The notes beneath the pieces are model-generated. The model was not told where the DNA came from and did no database searches. It saw only the letters and a list, made by a program, of their open reading frames with translations. From Saccharothrix algeriensis (lineage in GTDB: Bacteria > Actinomycetota > Actinomycetes > Mycobacteriales > Pseudonocardiaceae): 64,000 nt of DNA. Positions 16,448 through 24,784 of this stretch are shown here, piece after piece; within the stretch, counting starts at the first letter, position 1, and the number at the start of each line of letters is the position of its first letter. The translations under genes and the position numbers were made by a program. The stretch spans positions 5,180,001 to 5,244,000 of the forward strand of contig NZ_JAFBCL010000001.1 in NCBI RefSeq assembly GCF_016907655.1. The letters run 5' to 3'.

Positions 16448-16610
16448 GCCGGGACTCCCTCCCCGAGTGCCACCCGTGAAGAAGACCACCGGGGACCCGG
16501 TCAGATACACGCCCCGCGTGGTCCGTTCGGGGGGTGTCGCCCGGCTCCGCGAGCGGTCCCGCCCGGCGGGCGCGCCCGCGAGCCGCCCGCCCGGCGAACG
16601 GGGGCGCCCG

Positions 16611-17597
16611 TCAGCCGCCGTTCGGCGGCGGGCACGGCCGGGCGGGGGGCGTGGTGACGCGCAGCACCGAGTCGTACAGCGCCCGGCCCAGCGCCGCGCG
16701 GGCCCGCAGGGCCGGGTGGGTGGCGCCGTGGTCGTCGGCGTCGGCGGCCCGGTCGCCGCGGAACCGCCCGGACGCGAACAGCGCGTAGGTGATCACCGGG
16801 CGGCCGGACGGGTCGAACACGAGGCCGGCCTCGTTGCGGCTGTCGGCGAACCAGCCGGCCTTCGTGGCCACGTTCAGCCGCTCCGCCGACGACAGGGCGA
16901 GCCGGATGCCGTCGGTGAACGACGCGGGCGACCGCAGCGCACCCAGCAGGTGCGCGGTCGACGCCGCCGACAGCAGCTCGCCGCGCACCAACCCCTGGAG
17001 CAGCGCGTGGGTCTCGCGCGGCGTGGTGGTGCCCAGGAAGAACCGGTTCGGGTCGGCCACCGGGACGACCTGCGTGTGTGCGAAGCCCTTGCCGCGCAGG
17101 ATCCCGTTCAGCTCCGGCGCCGGGCACAGCAGGCCGCACAGCCGCACCGCCGTGTCGTCCGACACGGTCAGCAGCGCCGCCAGCACGTGCCCGACGGTGA
17201 CCGAGCTGGGGTACGCCCCGTCCAGCCCGAAGATCCCGCCGGCGCCCGGGACGACGATCCCCCGCGTCACGTCCACCCGCTGGTCCAGCGCGACCAGCCC
17301 GCGGTCGACCTTGTCCAGCACGGCCACCGCCACCGCGACCTTGTTCACGCTGCACGCCTCGACCACGCGGTCCGCCGCGTCCTCCACGGCCGGCGCCACC
17401 ACCCCGTCGGGGTCCGCCACGCCGATGCAGGACGACCACGTGCCACCGGCCGACCACGTCTCCAGCCGGTACTTCCGCGCGATCCTGCGCCGCGCCTGCT
17501 CAGTGGCGGTCGGGGTCCGCGCCGCCCGCTCCGCGTCGGGCACCTGCGCCCGGACCGGGCTCATCGCGCCCGGCACGCCCCTGCGGTCGATGCCCAT
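16611..17597 (-). CDS. Serine hydrolase of class A beta-lactamase fold
   Basis: 328 residues from ATG 17597, preceded by ACAGGGGGGACG. Active-site motifs in order are CSVNK (SxxK, nucleophile Ser and general base Lys), SDD in place of SDN (TVSDDTAVRL), and KAG in place of KTG (ATKAGWFAD). These are the class A beta-lactamase/penicillin-binding serine hydrolase motifs. Degenerate SDD and KAG are usual in actinobacterial members not known to hydrolyse antibiotics. No lipobox or clear signal peptide is seen at the chosen start, so export is uncertain. It may act on cell-wall peptides or esters. It is divergent from the SDR gene with a 127-bp gap. Confidence 0.75.
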   Translation of the reverse strand: MGIDRRGVPGAMSPVRAQVPDAERAARTPTATEQARRRIARKYRLETWSAGGTWSSCIGVADPDGVVAPAVEDAADRVVEACSVNKVAVAVAVLDKVDRGLVALDQRVDVTRGIVVPGAGGIFGLDGAYPSSVTVGHVLAALLTVSDDTAVRLCGLLCPAPELNGILRGKGFAHTQVVPVADPNRFFLGTTTPRETHALLQGLVRGELLSAASTAHLLGALRSPASFTDGIRLALSSAERLNVATKAGWFADSRNEAGLVFDPSGRPVITYALFASGRFRGDRAADADDHGATHPALRARAALGRALYDSVLRVTTPPARPCPPPNGG

Positions 17598-17724
17598 CGT
17601 CCCCCCTGTCGTCGCGGTCGCCGCCCGCCGGCGGCGTTCACGGTCGGGACGCCACCGGGGACCGATCCGCTGCCTCCGACGGTCCAGCGTGTTGCGCTGA
17701 ACCCACCAGCAGTAGCCTGCCGGC

Positions 17725-18432
17725 ATGGGTGAAGCGGTATTCCTCATCACCGGGGCTTCCCGCGGGATCGGGCTGGCCACCGCGCGGCTCGCGGCCGAGG
17801 CCGGGTACCGGCTGGTGCTGGCCGCCCGGGACGTCGACCGGCTGACCGGGCACGTCGCCGCGCTGGGCGGCCCGGACCGCGTGCGGGTGGCCTCCTGCGA
17901 CGTGCGCGCCTGGGAGCAGCTCGCCGCGCTGGTCGGCCGGGTCGAGGAGGAGTGGGGCCGGCTGGACGTGGTGTTCGCCAACGCGGGCGCGAGCGTCGTC
18001 ACCTCGTTCACCTCCTCGCGGGGCGCGCCGCCGGCGCAGTGGGGCGACATGGTGCTGACCAACGTGTGCGGGCCGGCGTTCACGGCGCGGGCCGCGCTGC
18101 CCGCGCTGATCCGCTCCGGCGGCCACCTGGTGCTGACCGGGTCCGCGGCGGGGCGCGGCGTGCGGCCGGGCAACCTCTACGCGGCCACCAAGTGGGCGGT
18201 GACCGGGCTGGCGCAGGCGATCCGCGCCGAGTGCGTCGGCACCGGCGTGCGGGTGACGCTGGTCCAGCCCGGCCTGACCGACACCGAGGGCATCCCGGCG
18301 TCGCGGGCGGCCGACCCAAAGCTCGCGCCCGCCGACGTGGCGCGGGCCGTGCTGTACGCGGTGTCGCAGCCGGCGACCGTGGACGTCAACGAGATCCTGG
18401 TGCGCCCGGTGGGCCAGGACGCCTACCGGTGA
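17725..18432 (+). CDS. Short-chain dehydrogenase/reductase
   Basis: 235 residues, classical SDR. The cofactor motif GASRGIG follows the first strand (VFLITGASRGIG), the NAG-type motif is FANAGA, and the catalytic tetrad is visible: a Ser in GSAAG, then YAATK (Tyr and Lys). An Arg after the first fold (AARDVDRL) suggests NADP(H). Substrate unknown. The 3' end overlaps the convergent WYL-regulator gene by 47 bp (18386-18432). Confidence 0.88.
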   Translation: MGEAVFLITGASRGIGLATARLAAEAGYRLVLAARDVDRLTGHVAALGGPDRVRVASCDVRAWEQLAALVGRVEEEWGRLDVVFANAGASVVTSFTSSRGAPPAQWGDMVLTNVCGPAFTARAALPALIRSGGHLVLTGSAAGRGVRPGNLYAATKWAVTGLAQAIRAECVGTGVRVTLVQPGLTDTEGIPASRAADPKLAPADVARAVLYAVSQPATVDVNEILVRPVGQDAYR

Positions 18433-19345
18433 GCCGCTCGGCGACGGCGGCCAGCGCCGCCCGCACCTCGGCGGGGGCGTCCAGCTCGTAGTCGGCGGCC
18501 ACCAGCACCAGGTCCGCGGCGAGGGGCTCGACGGTGTTCGCGCGCAGGTGGACCCGGCAGGTGCGCGCGGTCACCGGCTCGACCTTGCCCGGCAGGGCCA
18601 CCACCAGCCGGGCCCGCACGACCTCGGCGGGCGCGTGGACCAGCGCCGTGGCGGTGTACCGGTACGGCGCGGTGGCCAGGGCGCGCGCCACGAACGCGGC
18701 GGGCTCCTCCGGCGGCTCCCGCACCGGGAACCGGTGCCCGGTGGGCGTCGGCGTGCCGACGCGGTCGACGCGGAAGGTCCGCCAGTCCCGCCGGGACGGG
18801 TCGTAGGCCAGCAGGTACCACTGGCGCAGCGCGGTCACCAGCTTGACCGGCTCGACCTTCCGCTCCACGCCGCGGTGGGTGAACCGCACCGCCTCGCGGT
18901 CCCGGCACGCCGCCGCCAGCACTCCCAGCGCCGCCGGGTCGGACACCGGCCCGCCGCCCACGGGGATCCGGGCGATGGCCGACGCCACCGCCCGGACCCG
19001 CCGGCGCAACCGGTCCGGCAGCACCTGCTCCAGCTTCGCCAGGGCCCGGACCGCGCTCTCCTCGACGCCCCCGACGCCCGCCGCCGTGCGCAGCCCCACC
19101 GCGACGGCCACCGCCTCGTCGTCGTCCAGCAGCAGCGGCGGCAGGTCGCGCCCGGACGCCAGCCGGTAGCCGCCGGCCGTCCCGGTGGTGCCCTCGACGG
19201 GGTAACCCAGCTCCCGCAACCGCTCGACGTCGCGCCGCACCGTCCGGTCGGTCACGCCGAGCCGCCGCGCCAGTTCGGCGCCGGTCCACTCGCGGCGCCC
19301 CTGCAGCAGCGACAGGAGGCGCAGCATCCGCGCGGGCATGTTCAT
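18386..19345 (-). CDS. YafY-type transcriptional regulator with WYL domain
   Basis: 319 residues. The N-terminal HTH is RMLRLLSLLQGRREWTG, then AELARRLGVTDRTVRRDVER, with the wing GTTGTAGGYRLASG. A linker and a WYL domain from about residue 135 follow (RKVEPVKLVTALRQWYLLAY is the sensor strand pair containing a WYLLAY variant of the WYL motif). A WCX-like C-terminal part ends near TGRRPG. WYL regulators sense small ligands or nucleic acid. The gene is divergent from an alpha/beta hydrolase gene with only 42 bp between starts, so that hydrolase is its likely target and the gap holds a shared operator. Confidence 0.85.
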   Translation of the reverse strand: MNMPARMLRLLSLLQGRREWTGAELARRLGVTDRTVRRDVERLRELGYPVEGTTGTAGGYRLASGRDLPPLLLDDDEAVAVAVGLRTAAGVGGVEESAVRALAKLEQVLPDRLRRRVRAVASAIARIPVGGGPVSDPAALGVLAAACRDREAVRFTHRGVERKVEPVKLVTALRQWYLLAYDPSRRDWRTFRVDRVGTPTPTGHRFPVREPPEEPAAFVARALATAPYRYTATALVHAPAEVVRARLVVALPGKVEPVTARTCRVHLRANTVEPLAADLVLVAADYELDAPAEVRAALAAVAERLTGRRPGPPGAPGSR

Positions 19346-19387
19346 CACGGACACCCTATGTCCTAAAGGGCGGTTAGCGTCGGCCGC

Positions 19388-20026
19388 ATGACGACCTACG
19401 TGCTGATCCCCGGCGCCTGCCACGGCGGCTGGTACTACGACCCGATCACCGCCGCCCTGCGCGAACTCGGCCACGAGGTGCACGCGCCGACCCTGAGCCC
19501 GCACGGGAACCTGGAGGAGCACGCCGAGGAGGTGCTGGCGCTCCTGGCGGACCTGGACGACGTGGTGCTGGCCGGCCACAGCTACGGCGGCATGGTGGTC
19601 ACCACCGTCGCGGACCGCGTGCCGCGGAAGGTCAAGGGCCTGGTGTACGCGGACGCGATGGTGCCCGCCGACGGCCAGTCCGTGTGGGACCTGGCGCACG
19701 GCCCGTGGCGCGAGTGGTACGTCGACGGGGCGTCCGCCGACGGCCGCTCGGTGCGCCCGCTGCCGTTCTTCGACCCCCGCGCGTTCGCGCACCCGATGGC
19801 GTCGCTGCTGCAGCGCGCCCGCCTGACCGGCGCCGTCGACGGGATCGCCAACCGCTGGTACCTGTTCGCGAAGGGCACCGAGGACAGCCCGTTCACGCAG
19901 TTCCGCGACGCCTTCCGGGACGACCCGGCGTGGCGGGTGCTCGAACTGGACACCCCGCACAACGTCCTGGCGGGCGGGCAGGAGCAGGTGCTGGCGGCGT
20001 TGACGGCGGCGGGCGCGGCCGGGTGA
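19388..20026 (+). CDS. Alpha/beta hydrolase (EstC-like)
   Basis: 212 residues. The N-terminal YVLIPGACHGGWYYD supplies the oxyanion loop, the nucleophile elbow is AGHSYGGMV (Ser), and the catalytic His is in LDTPHNVL near the C-terminus. This small hydrolase class includes esterases and hydroxynitrile-lyase-like enzymes. Its substrate is not readable. The start ATG is 42 bp from the divergent WYL regulator start with no clear ribosome site, so it may be leaderless. It is likely controlled by that regulator. Confidence 0.82.
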   Translation: MTTYVLIPGACHGGWYYDPITAALRELGHEVHAPTLSPHGNLEEHAEEVLALLADLDDVVLAGHSYGGMVVTTVADRVPRKVKGLVYADAMVPADGQSVWDLAHGPWREWYVDGASADGRSVRPLPFFDPRAFAHPMASLLQRARLTGAVDGIANRWYLFAKGTEDSPFTQFRDAFRDDPAWRVLELDTPHNVLAGGQEQVLAALTAAGAAG

Positions 20027-20104
20027 TCGGGAGCACACCGGGTTGACCTCGACCGAACCCGAGGTACGAGGGTGGGCCGCAGGAGCGGAGCACGGGGGGA
20101 CGCG

Positions 20105-21052
20105 ATGCGCGCGGTGTGGTTGACGGGGTTCGGCGGCCCGGAGGTGCTCGTCGAGGGGGAGGCCCCGGACCCGGAGCCCGGTCCGGGTCAGGCGCTGGTG
20201 GAGGTCGCCTACGCCAACACCACGTTCGTCGAGGCGCAGTACCGCCGCAGCGGGCGGGGGCCGTTCGCCCTGCGGCCGCCCGACATCCCCGGCAACGGCG
20301 TGGGCGGCGTGGTGACCCGCGTCGGCCCCGGCGCGGACCCGGACCTGGTCGGGCGGCGGGTCGTCGCCCCGACCGGCGGCCGGGGCGGCTACGCGGAACG
20401 CGCGGCGGTCGACGCGGCGGGCGCGGTCGTCGTGCCGGACGGCGTGCCGCTGGACGCGGCGGTCGCGCTGCTGGCCGACGGCCGCACGGCGCTGCTCAAC
20501 CTCCGCGCCGTCGGCGCGGTGGCCGGGCAGCGGGTGCTGGTGCTCGCGGCGGCGGGCGGCGTCGGCACGCTGCAGGTGCAGCTGGCGGTGGCCGGGGGCG
20601 CGGTCGTCGTCGGCGCGGCGGGCGGTCCCGCGAAGGGCGAGGTCGTGCACGGCCTGGGCGCGGACGAGGTGGTCGACTACCGGTCCGCCGGCTGGGCGTC
20701 CCGGGTCGCCCCGGTGGACGTGGTGCTCGACGGTGTCGGCGGCGACCTCGCCCGCACCGCGTTCGACCTGATCGCGCCGGGCGGGCGGATGCTCAGCTAC
20801 GGGCTGGCGGCGGGCGAGTGGGCCGACGTCGACCCGGCGCGCGCCGCCGAGCGCGGTGTGACCCTGGTGGCGGGCACGCGGCCGACGCCGGGGGAGCTGC
20901 GCGACCTGGTCGCCACCGCGCTGCGGCTGGCCGCCGAGGGAGCGCTGCGGCCGGTCGTCGGGCAGCGGTTCCCGCTCGCGCGGGCGGCCGACGCCCACGC
21001 CGCCGTCGAATCCCGCGCCACGGTCGGCAAGACCCTGCTGGAGGTGCGGTGA
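20105..21052 (+). CDS. Zinc-independent quinone oxidoreductase (MDR family)
   Basis: 315 residues from ATG 20105, with GGGGGGA 4 nt upstream; an in-frame GTG at 20072 is the weaker alternative. It is an MDR-type NADPH oxidoreductase: an N-terminal GroES-like fold (GNGVGGVVTRVG), then a Rossmann fold with AAAGGVGTLQVQLA and the downstream DEVVDYRSAGW. The zinc-binding residues of alcohol dehydrogenases are missing, as in quinone oxidoreductases. Its stop overlaps the start of a clipped luciferase-like frame by GTGA at 21049-21052, so an oxidoreductase pair once stood here. Confidence 0.82.
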   Translation: MRAVWLTGFGGPEVLVEGEAPDPEPGPGQALVEVAYANTTFVEAQYRRSGRGPFALRPPDIPGNGVGGVVTRVGPGADPDLVGRRVVAPTGGRGGYAERAAVDAAGAVVVPDGVPLDAAVALLADGRTALLNLRAVGAVAGQRVLVLAAAGGVGTLQVQLAVAGGAVVVGAAGGPAKGEVVHGLGADEVVDYRSAGWASRVAPVDVVLDGVGGDLARTAFDLIAPGGRMLSYGLAAGEWADVDPARAAERGVTLVAGTRPTPGELRDLVATALRLAAEGALRPVVGQRFPLARAADAHAAVESRATVGKTLLEVR

Positions 21053-21324
21053 CGGTCGTCGGCATCGCGGTGCTCGGCCACGGCGGGGCCGTCGTCGCCC
21101 ACGCGCGGCACGCCGAGGGCCTGGGCCTGGAGTCGCTGCGGCACGGCGACCACCTGATCCCGGTGAACCCCCACCCGGGCAGCACACCGGCGCCGGCCAC
21201 GGCCGCCGCCAGGACCTGGATCAAGCTCGGGTTCGACCCGGGCCGGGTGGCCACGCCGACGCTGCCGTCCGTCTCGCCGGACGTGAATCCGATCGGCGTA
21301 TTCGGCTGGCCGCTGTTCGGATGA
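21049..21324 (+). pseudogene. Truncated LLM/F420-type luciferase-like oxidoreductase fragment
   Basis: 91 residues from GTG 21049. The first about 50 resemble the N-terminal strand and helix of luciferase-like (LLM, F420 or FMN) oxidoreductases: AVVAHARHAEGLGLESLRHG, then DHLIPVNPHPGS. The next part (WIKLGFDPGRVATPTLPSV) does not follow the family, and the frame ends after 91 residues where about 280-330 are expected. Probably a remnant after deletion. It could still be expressed because its start overlaps the upstream stop. Confidence 0.55.
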
Positions 21325-21448
21325 GCCAAGCGATTCGCTGATCACCTCCGGTGGGCGGCGATCGGGCGGGGTCGCGTCCCTCCTCTGTGGACCGTTCGAG
21401 CGGTTCGGGCCGGTGGTCGGGTGTGCCGGCCGGGTCACCGCACCCTTG

Positions 21449-21464
21449 ACTGGTGTAGACCAAT
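21449..21464. promoter_or_regulatory. DasR-like operator (dre) upstream of the chitinase
   Basis: ACTGGTGTAGACCAAT matches the 16-bp dre palindrome ACTGGTCTAGACCAGT with one change in the centre and one at the end. It lies 57 bp before the chitinase start. DasR is the GntR repressor of N-acetylglucosamine and chitin genes in actinomycetes, released by glucosamine-6-phosphate. The same core occurs before the two monooxygenase genes downstream. Confidence 0.8.
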
Positions 21465-21520
21465 CATGTTGAGTGGCCCCCGTCACGTCCGAGGGCGCTC
21501 GAACGGCAGAAAGAGGACAC

Positions 21521-22615
21521 GTGTCGAGAATCCGCGTTGTGGCGGCCATCGCCACCATCGTGGTCGGGGCGGCACTGACCGTCACGGTGGCCACGACCAC
21601 GGCGAGTGCCGCCGCCTGTGCGACCGCCTGGAGCGCGTCGGCCACCTACACCGGTGGCGCGACGGCTTCGCACAACGGTCGGAACTGGTCGGCCAAGTGG
21701 TGGACCCAGAACGAGACGCCGGGTTCGGCCGCGGTCTGGGCCGACCAGGGCGTCTGCGGCGGCGGCAGCACGACCCCGCCGCCCACGTCCTGCACCTTCC
21801 CCGCCTGGGTGCAGGGGCAGTTCTACACCGCGGGCAGCATCGTCCGGTACACCGACGGCAAGAACTACATCGCCGAGCACGACAACCCGGGCTACGACCC
21901 GGTCGTCTCGACCTGGTACTGGAAGCCCTACACCGGGTGCGGTGTCACGACCCCGCCGCCCACGACCACGACGACGAGCAACCCGCCCAACCCGGGCCGG
22001 TTCGTGGTCACCGAGGCGCAGTTCAACCAGATGTTCCCCAGCCGCAACCCCTTCTACACCTACAGCGGCCTGACCGCCGCGCTCAGCGCGTACCCCGGCT
22101 TCGCGAACACCGGCAGCGACACCGTCAAGAAGCAGGAAGCGGCGGCGTTCCTGGCCAACGTCAACCACGAGACCGGCGGCCTGGTGCACATCGTGGAGCA
22201 GAACCAGGCCAACTACCCGCACTACTGCGACACGAGCAAGCCCTACGGCTGCCCGGCGGGCCAGGCGGCCTACTACGGCCGCGGGCCGATCCAGCTCAGC
22301 TGGAACTTCAACTACAAGGCCGCCGGTGACGCGCTGGGCCTGCCGCTGCTGACCAACCCGTCGCTGGTGCAGACCGACGCGTCGGTGGCCTGGCGGACCG
22401 GCCTGTGGTACTGGAACACGCAGAACGGCCCCGGCACCATGACCCCGCACAACGCGATGGTCAACGGCCACGGGTTCGGCCAGACGATCCGCAGCATCAA
22501 CGGGTCGCTGGAGTGCGACGGCCGCAACCCGGCGCAGGTGCAGAGCCGCGTCAACGCCTACCAGAAGTTCGTGGGCATCCTGGGCGTCCCGGCGGGCAAC
22601 AACCTGAGCTGCTGA
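21521..22615 (+). CDS. Secreted GH19 chitinase with two N-terminal chitin-binding modules
   Basis: 364 residues from GTG 21521, with AGAGGA just upstream. A signal peptide (about 1-30, ending ASA) is followed by a CBM5/12 module (about 33-79, ASHNGRNWSAKWWTQNE), a Pro/Thr linker, and a second CBM5/12 module (about 90-145, SIVRYTDGKNYIAEHDNPGY). A Thr-rich linker and a GH19 catalytic domain follow (from about 160, FVVTEAQFNQMFP). The acid catalyst is in NHETGG, the second Glu in IVEQNQ, and AYYGRGPIQLSWN is the conserved GH19 segment. It cleaves beta-1,4 chitin outside the cell. A DasR-like site upstream predicts induction by chitin breakdown products, and a strong terminator follows. Confidence 0.92.
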   Translation: MSRIRVVAAIATIVVGAALTVTVATTTASAAACATAWSASATYTGGATASHNGRNWSAKWWTQNETPGSAAVWADQGVCGGGSTTPPPTSCTFPAWVQGQFYTAGSIVRYTDGKNYIAEHDNPGYDPVVSTWYWKPYTGCGVTTPPPTTTTTSNPPNPGRFVVTEAQFNQMFPSRNPFYTYSGLTAALSAYPGFANTGSDTVKKQEAAAFLANVNHETGGLVHIVEQNQANYPHYCDTSKPYGCPAGQAAYYGRGPIQLSWNFNYKAAGDALGLPLLTNPSLVQTDASVAWRTGLWYWNTQNGPGTMTPHNAMVNGHGFGQTIRSINGSLECDGRNPAQVQSRVNAYQKFVGILGVPAGNNLSC

Positions 22616-22630
22616 GGACCGCCACCCCGG

Positions 22631-22660
22631 AAGGGCCCGCCGAACGGCGGGCCCTTTTCC
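22631..22660 (+). terminator. Intrinsic terminator after the chitinase
   Basis: An 11-bp perfect stem, AAGGGCCCGCC (22631-22641) and GGCGGGCCCTT (22646-22656), has a GAAC tetraloop and ends in TTTTCC. It lies 16 bp after the chitinase stop. Confidence 0.88.
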
Positions 22661-22884
22661 GTCCCCGCTGCCGTTGTTCGGAGCAGTCGCCGTGCGTGGA
22701 GAAGAAGTACTGCTATTGCGCCGTTCAGCGGTACGGGCTTGCGCTGGAGGATTTATCTTTGCCTCCGGCGTCCGCCGCGGGTCCACCCGGATCGCTTGCC
22801 CCGCAAGGCGGGTGACGTGCGGCGTCCCGTGCCGGCGGGCGCTGCCGGGTGGTCCGGGACCGCTGGGCTGAGTGGTCCATGTTC

Positions 22885-22923
22885 TTGACCCGGTTGATGT
22901 TCACGTTTATGGTCTAGACCACA
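22885..22923 (+). promoter_or_regulatory. Promoter and DasR-like operator of the first LPMO gene
   Basis: TTGACC (22885-22890) and TATGGT (22908-22913) are spaced 17 bp apart and look like a housekeeping promoter. The -10 hexamer lies inside a dre palindrome with the perfect core TGGTCTAGACCA (22910-22921). Repressor binding would therefore cover the -10. The rest of 22661-23040 is the approximately 120-nt leader of the monooxygenase gene plus spacer, in which I see no gene. Confidence 0.8.
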
Positions 22924-23040
22924 TTGTCGAGTGGGCCGGCCCTCCTGCGGTCCGTCCCGCCCGGCCCCATCCGGCCGCCACGGATTTTTTTCGACCCTGC
23001 ATCGGGGACCTCCCGGGGTTCCCTCCGAAGGAGCTGGACA

Positions 23041-23793
23041 ATGAGCTTCAAACGCAAGCTCGCGGCGGTGCTCGCGGGCGCGGGCATCGCCCCGTTCATC
23101 GTCGTGGTCTCGGCGGGATCGGCGAGCGCGCACGGCTACATCTCCTCGCCGCCGAGCCGCCAGGCGATGTGCGCCGCCGGCCGCGTCTCCAACTGCGGTC
23201 CCGTCGTCTACGAGCCGCAGAGCGTGGAGGGCCCGAAGGGCCAGCAGAACTGCCACGCCGGTGACAGCCGCTGGTCGCCGCTGAGCGACGACAGCAAGGC
23301 GTGGCCCGCCACCTCGGTCGGCGGCACCGTCGCGTTCGACTGGACCATCACCGCCCGCCACGCGACCACCACGTGGCAGTACTTCGTCGGTGGCAGCAAG
23401 ATCGCCGAGGTCAACGACAACGGCCGCCAGCCCGGCTCGCGGGTCACGCACAACGTGAACCTGGGTGGCCGCACCGGTCGCGTGAAGGTGCTGGCCGTGT
23501 GGAACATCGCGGACACCCCGATGGCGTTCTACTCGTGCGTCGACCTCCAGGTCGGCCCCGGCGGTGGCCCCGGCCCCACGACGACCACCACCACGACGAC
23601 GACGACCACCACGAAGCCGCCGACGACGACCACCACCACTCCGCCGGTCGGGGGAACCTGGGCGGCCGGCGTCTCGTACTCGACGGGCGCGCAGGTCACC
23701 TACGGCGGTGCGACCTACCGCTGCCTGCAGGGCCACACCTCGCTCGCCGGCTGGGAGCCGCCGAACACCGCCTCCCTCTGGCAGCGCCTCTGA
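23041..23793 (+). CDS. AA10 chitin-active lytic polysaccharide monooxygenase with CBM5/12 (copy 1)
   Basis: 250 residues. The signal peptide ends GSASA at residue 30, so mature residue 1 is His (HGYISSPPSRQAMC), which with the His in TARHATTTWQY forms the copper histidine brace. The Phe in MAFYSC is the axial residue. The AA10 domain covers about 31-178. Next come a Thr/Pro linker encoded by an ACC/ACG microsatellite (about 23577-23646) and a C-terminal CBM5/12 (AAGVSYSTGAQVTYGGATYR, then GWEPP). It cleaves crystalline chitin oxidatively, outside the cell. GAAGGAGCTGGACA precedes the ATG. A DasR-like site lies 117 bp upstream. Confidence 0.92.
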   Translation: MSFKRKLAAVLAGAGIAPFIVVVSAGSASAHGYISSPPSRQAMCAAGRVSNCGPVVYEPQSVEGPKGQQNCHAGDSRWSPLSDDSKAWPATSVGGTVAFDWTITARHATTTWQYFVGGSKIAEVNDNGRQPGSRVTHNVNLGGRTGRVKVLAVWNIADTPMAFYSCVDLQVGPGGGPGPTTTTTTTTTTTTKPPTTTTTTPPVGGTWAAGVSYSTGAQVTYGGATYRCLQGHTSLAGWEPPNTASLWQRL

Positions 23794-23820
23794 GGGCTCG
23801 CACGGGCAACCCTCTGCTGG

Positions 23821-23836
23821 TATGGTCTAGACCACA
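23821..23836. promoter_or_regulatory. DasR-like operator upstream of the second LPMO gene
   Basis: TATGGTCTAGACCACA contains the perfect core TGGTCTAGACCA (23823-23834). Flanking bases and the next 110 bp of leader (GCCGGCCCTCCTGCGG, CCGGCCGCC, GAAGGAGCTGGACA) match the leader of the first monooxygenase gene, so operator, leader and gene were duplicated together. A clear -35 hexamer is not visible here. Confidence 0.8.
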
Positions 23837-23949
23837 TTACCGGTCGTGCCGGCCCTCCTGCGGGTCGGCACGACCGGTGTGATCCGGCCGCCGCGGATGT
23901 GGACCCTGCCCGGGAGACCTCCTCCGGTCTCCTTGCGAAGGAGCTGGAC

Positions 23950-24705
23950 ATGAGCCTGAAACGCAAGCTCGCGGCGGTGCTCGCCGGCGTGGGCGTTGCC
24001 CCTCTCATCGTCGTGGCGTCAGCGGGATCGGCGAGCGCGCACGGCTACGTCTCCTCACCGCCCAGCCGGCAGGCGATGTGCGCCTCGGGCCGGGTCTCCG
24101 GTTGCGGCGACATCATCTACGAACCGCAGAGCGTGGAGGGCCCGAAGGGCCAGCAGAACTGCCACGCCGGCGACAGCCGGTGGGCCCCGCTCAGCAACGA
24201 CAGCAAGGCGTGGCCCGCCACCTCGGTGGGCGACACCGTGCCGTTCAACTGGCGGATCACCGTCCGCCACGCCACCAGCACGTGGCAGTACTTCGTCGGC
24301 GGCAGCAAGATCGCGGAGTTCAACGACCGCGGGCGCCTGCCGGGCTCGTCCGTCCAGCACAGCGTGAGCCTGGGCGGCCGGACCGGTCGGGTGAAGGTGC
24401 TGGCCGTGTGGAACATCGCGGACACCGGGATGGCCTTCTACGCGTGCGTCGACCTCCAGGTCGGCTCCGGCGGCCCCGGCCCGACGACCACCACCGAGCC
24501 GACCACCACCACCGCGCCGACGACGACCACGACGACGCCGACGACCTCCACTCCGCCCCCGGGCGGCGCGTGGGCGCCGGGCGTGTCGTACCCGGCCGGC
24601 ACGCAGGTGACCTACAGCGGCGCGTCCTACCGCTGCCTGCAGGCCCACACCTCGCTGACCGGCTGGGAACCGCCCAACACCGCTTCCCTGTGGCAGCGGC
24701 TGTAA
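23950..24705 (+). CDS. AA10 chitin-active lytic polysaccharide monooxygenase with CBM5/12 (copy 2)
   Basis: 251 residues, tandem paralogue of the gene just upstream. The signal peptide ends GSASA, mature His-1 is in HGYVSSPPSRQAMC, the second brace His is in VRHATSTWQY, and the axial Phe is in MAFYAC. The Thr-rich linker differs in length and composition (TTEPTTTTAPTTT). The C-terminal CBM5/12 is APGVSYPAGTQVTYSGASYR. The GAAGGAGCTGGAC site precedes the ATG. Changes between copies lie mostly in surface loops (SNCGPVV versus SGCGDII), which could tune substrate or pH preference. Same inferred DasR control. Confidence 0.92.
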   Translation: MSLKRKLAAVLAGVGVAPLIVVASAGSASAHGYVSSPPSRQAMCASGRVSGCGDIIYEPQSVEGPKGQQNCHAGDSRWAPLSNDSKAWPATSVGDTVPFNWRITVRHATSTWQYFVGGSKIAEFNDRGRLPGSSVQHSVSLGGRTGRVKVLAVWNIADTGMAFYACVDLQVGSGGPGPTTTTEPTTTTAPTTTTTTPTTSTPPPGGAWAPGVSYPAGTQVTYSGASYRCLQAHTSLTGWEPPNTASLWQRL

Positions 24706-24718
24706 CGGCCTGAAGAGA

Positions 24719-24754
24719 GCCCGTCCGCGCTGCCCTGTCACTGCGCGGGCGGGC
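24719..24754 (+). terminator. Hairpin terminator after the second LPMO gene
   Basis: GCCCGTCCGCGC (24719-24730) pairs with GCGCGGGCGGGC (24743-24754), a 12-bp stem with one T-G wobble and a 12-nt loop, followed by CTTCCCTGTTCTCC. It lies 14 bp after the gene and before the DUF305 gene. The U-tract is weak. Confidence 0.65.
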
Positions 24755-24784
24755 CTTCCCTGTTCTCCTGAGGAGGGGACGACC

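Noticed and set aside
22674..22871. 65-codon frame after the chitinase terminator
   Set aside because: No ribosome site, no recognisable content, and it lies in the spacer before the AA10 promoter.
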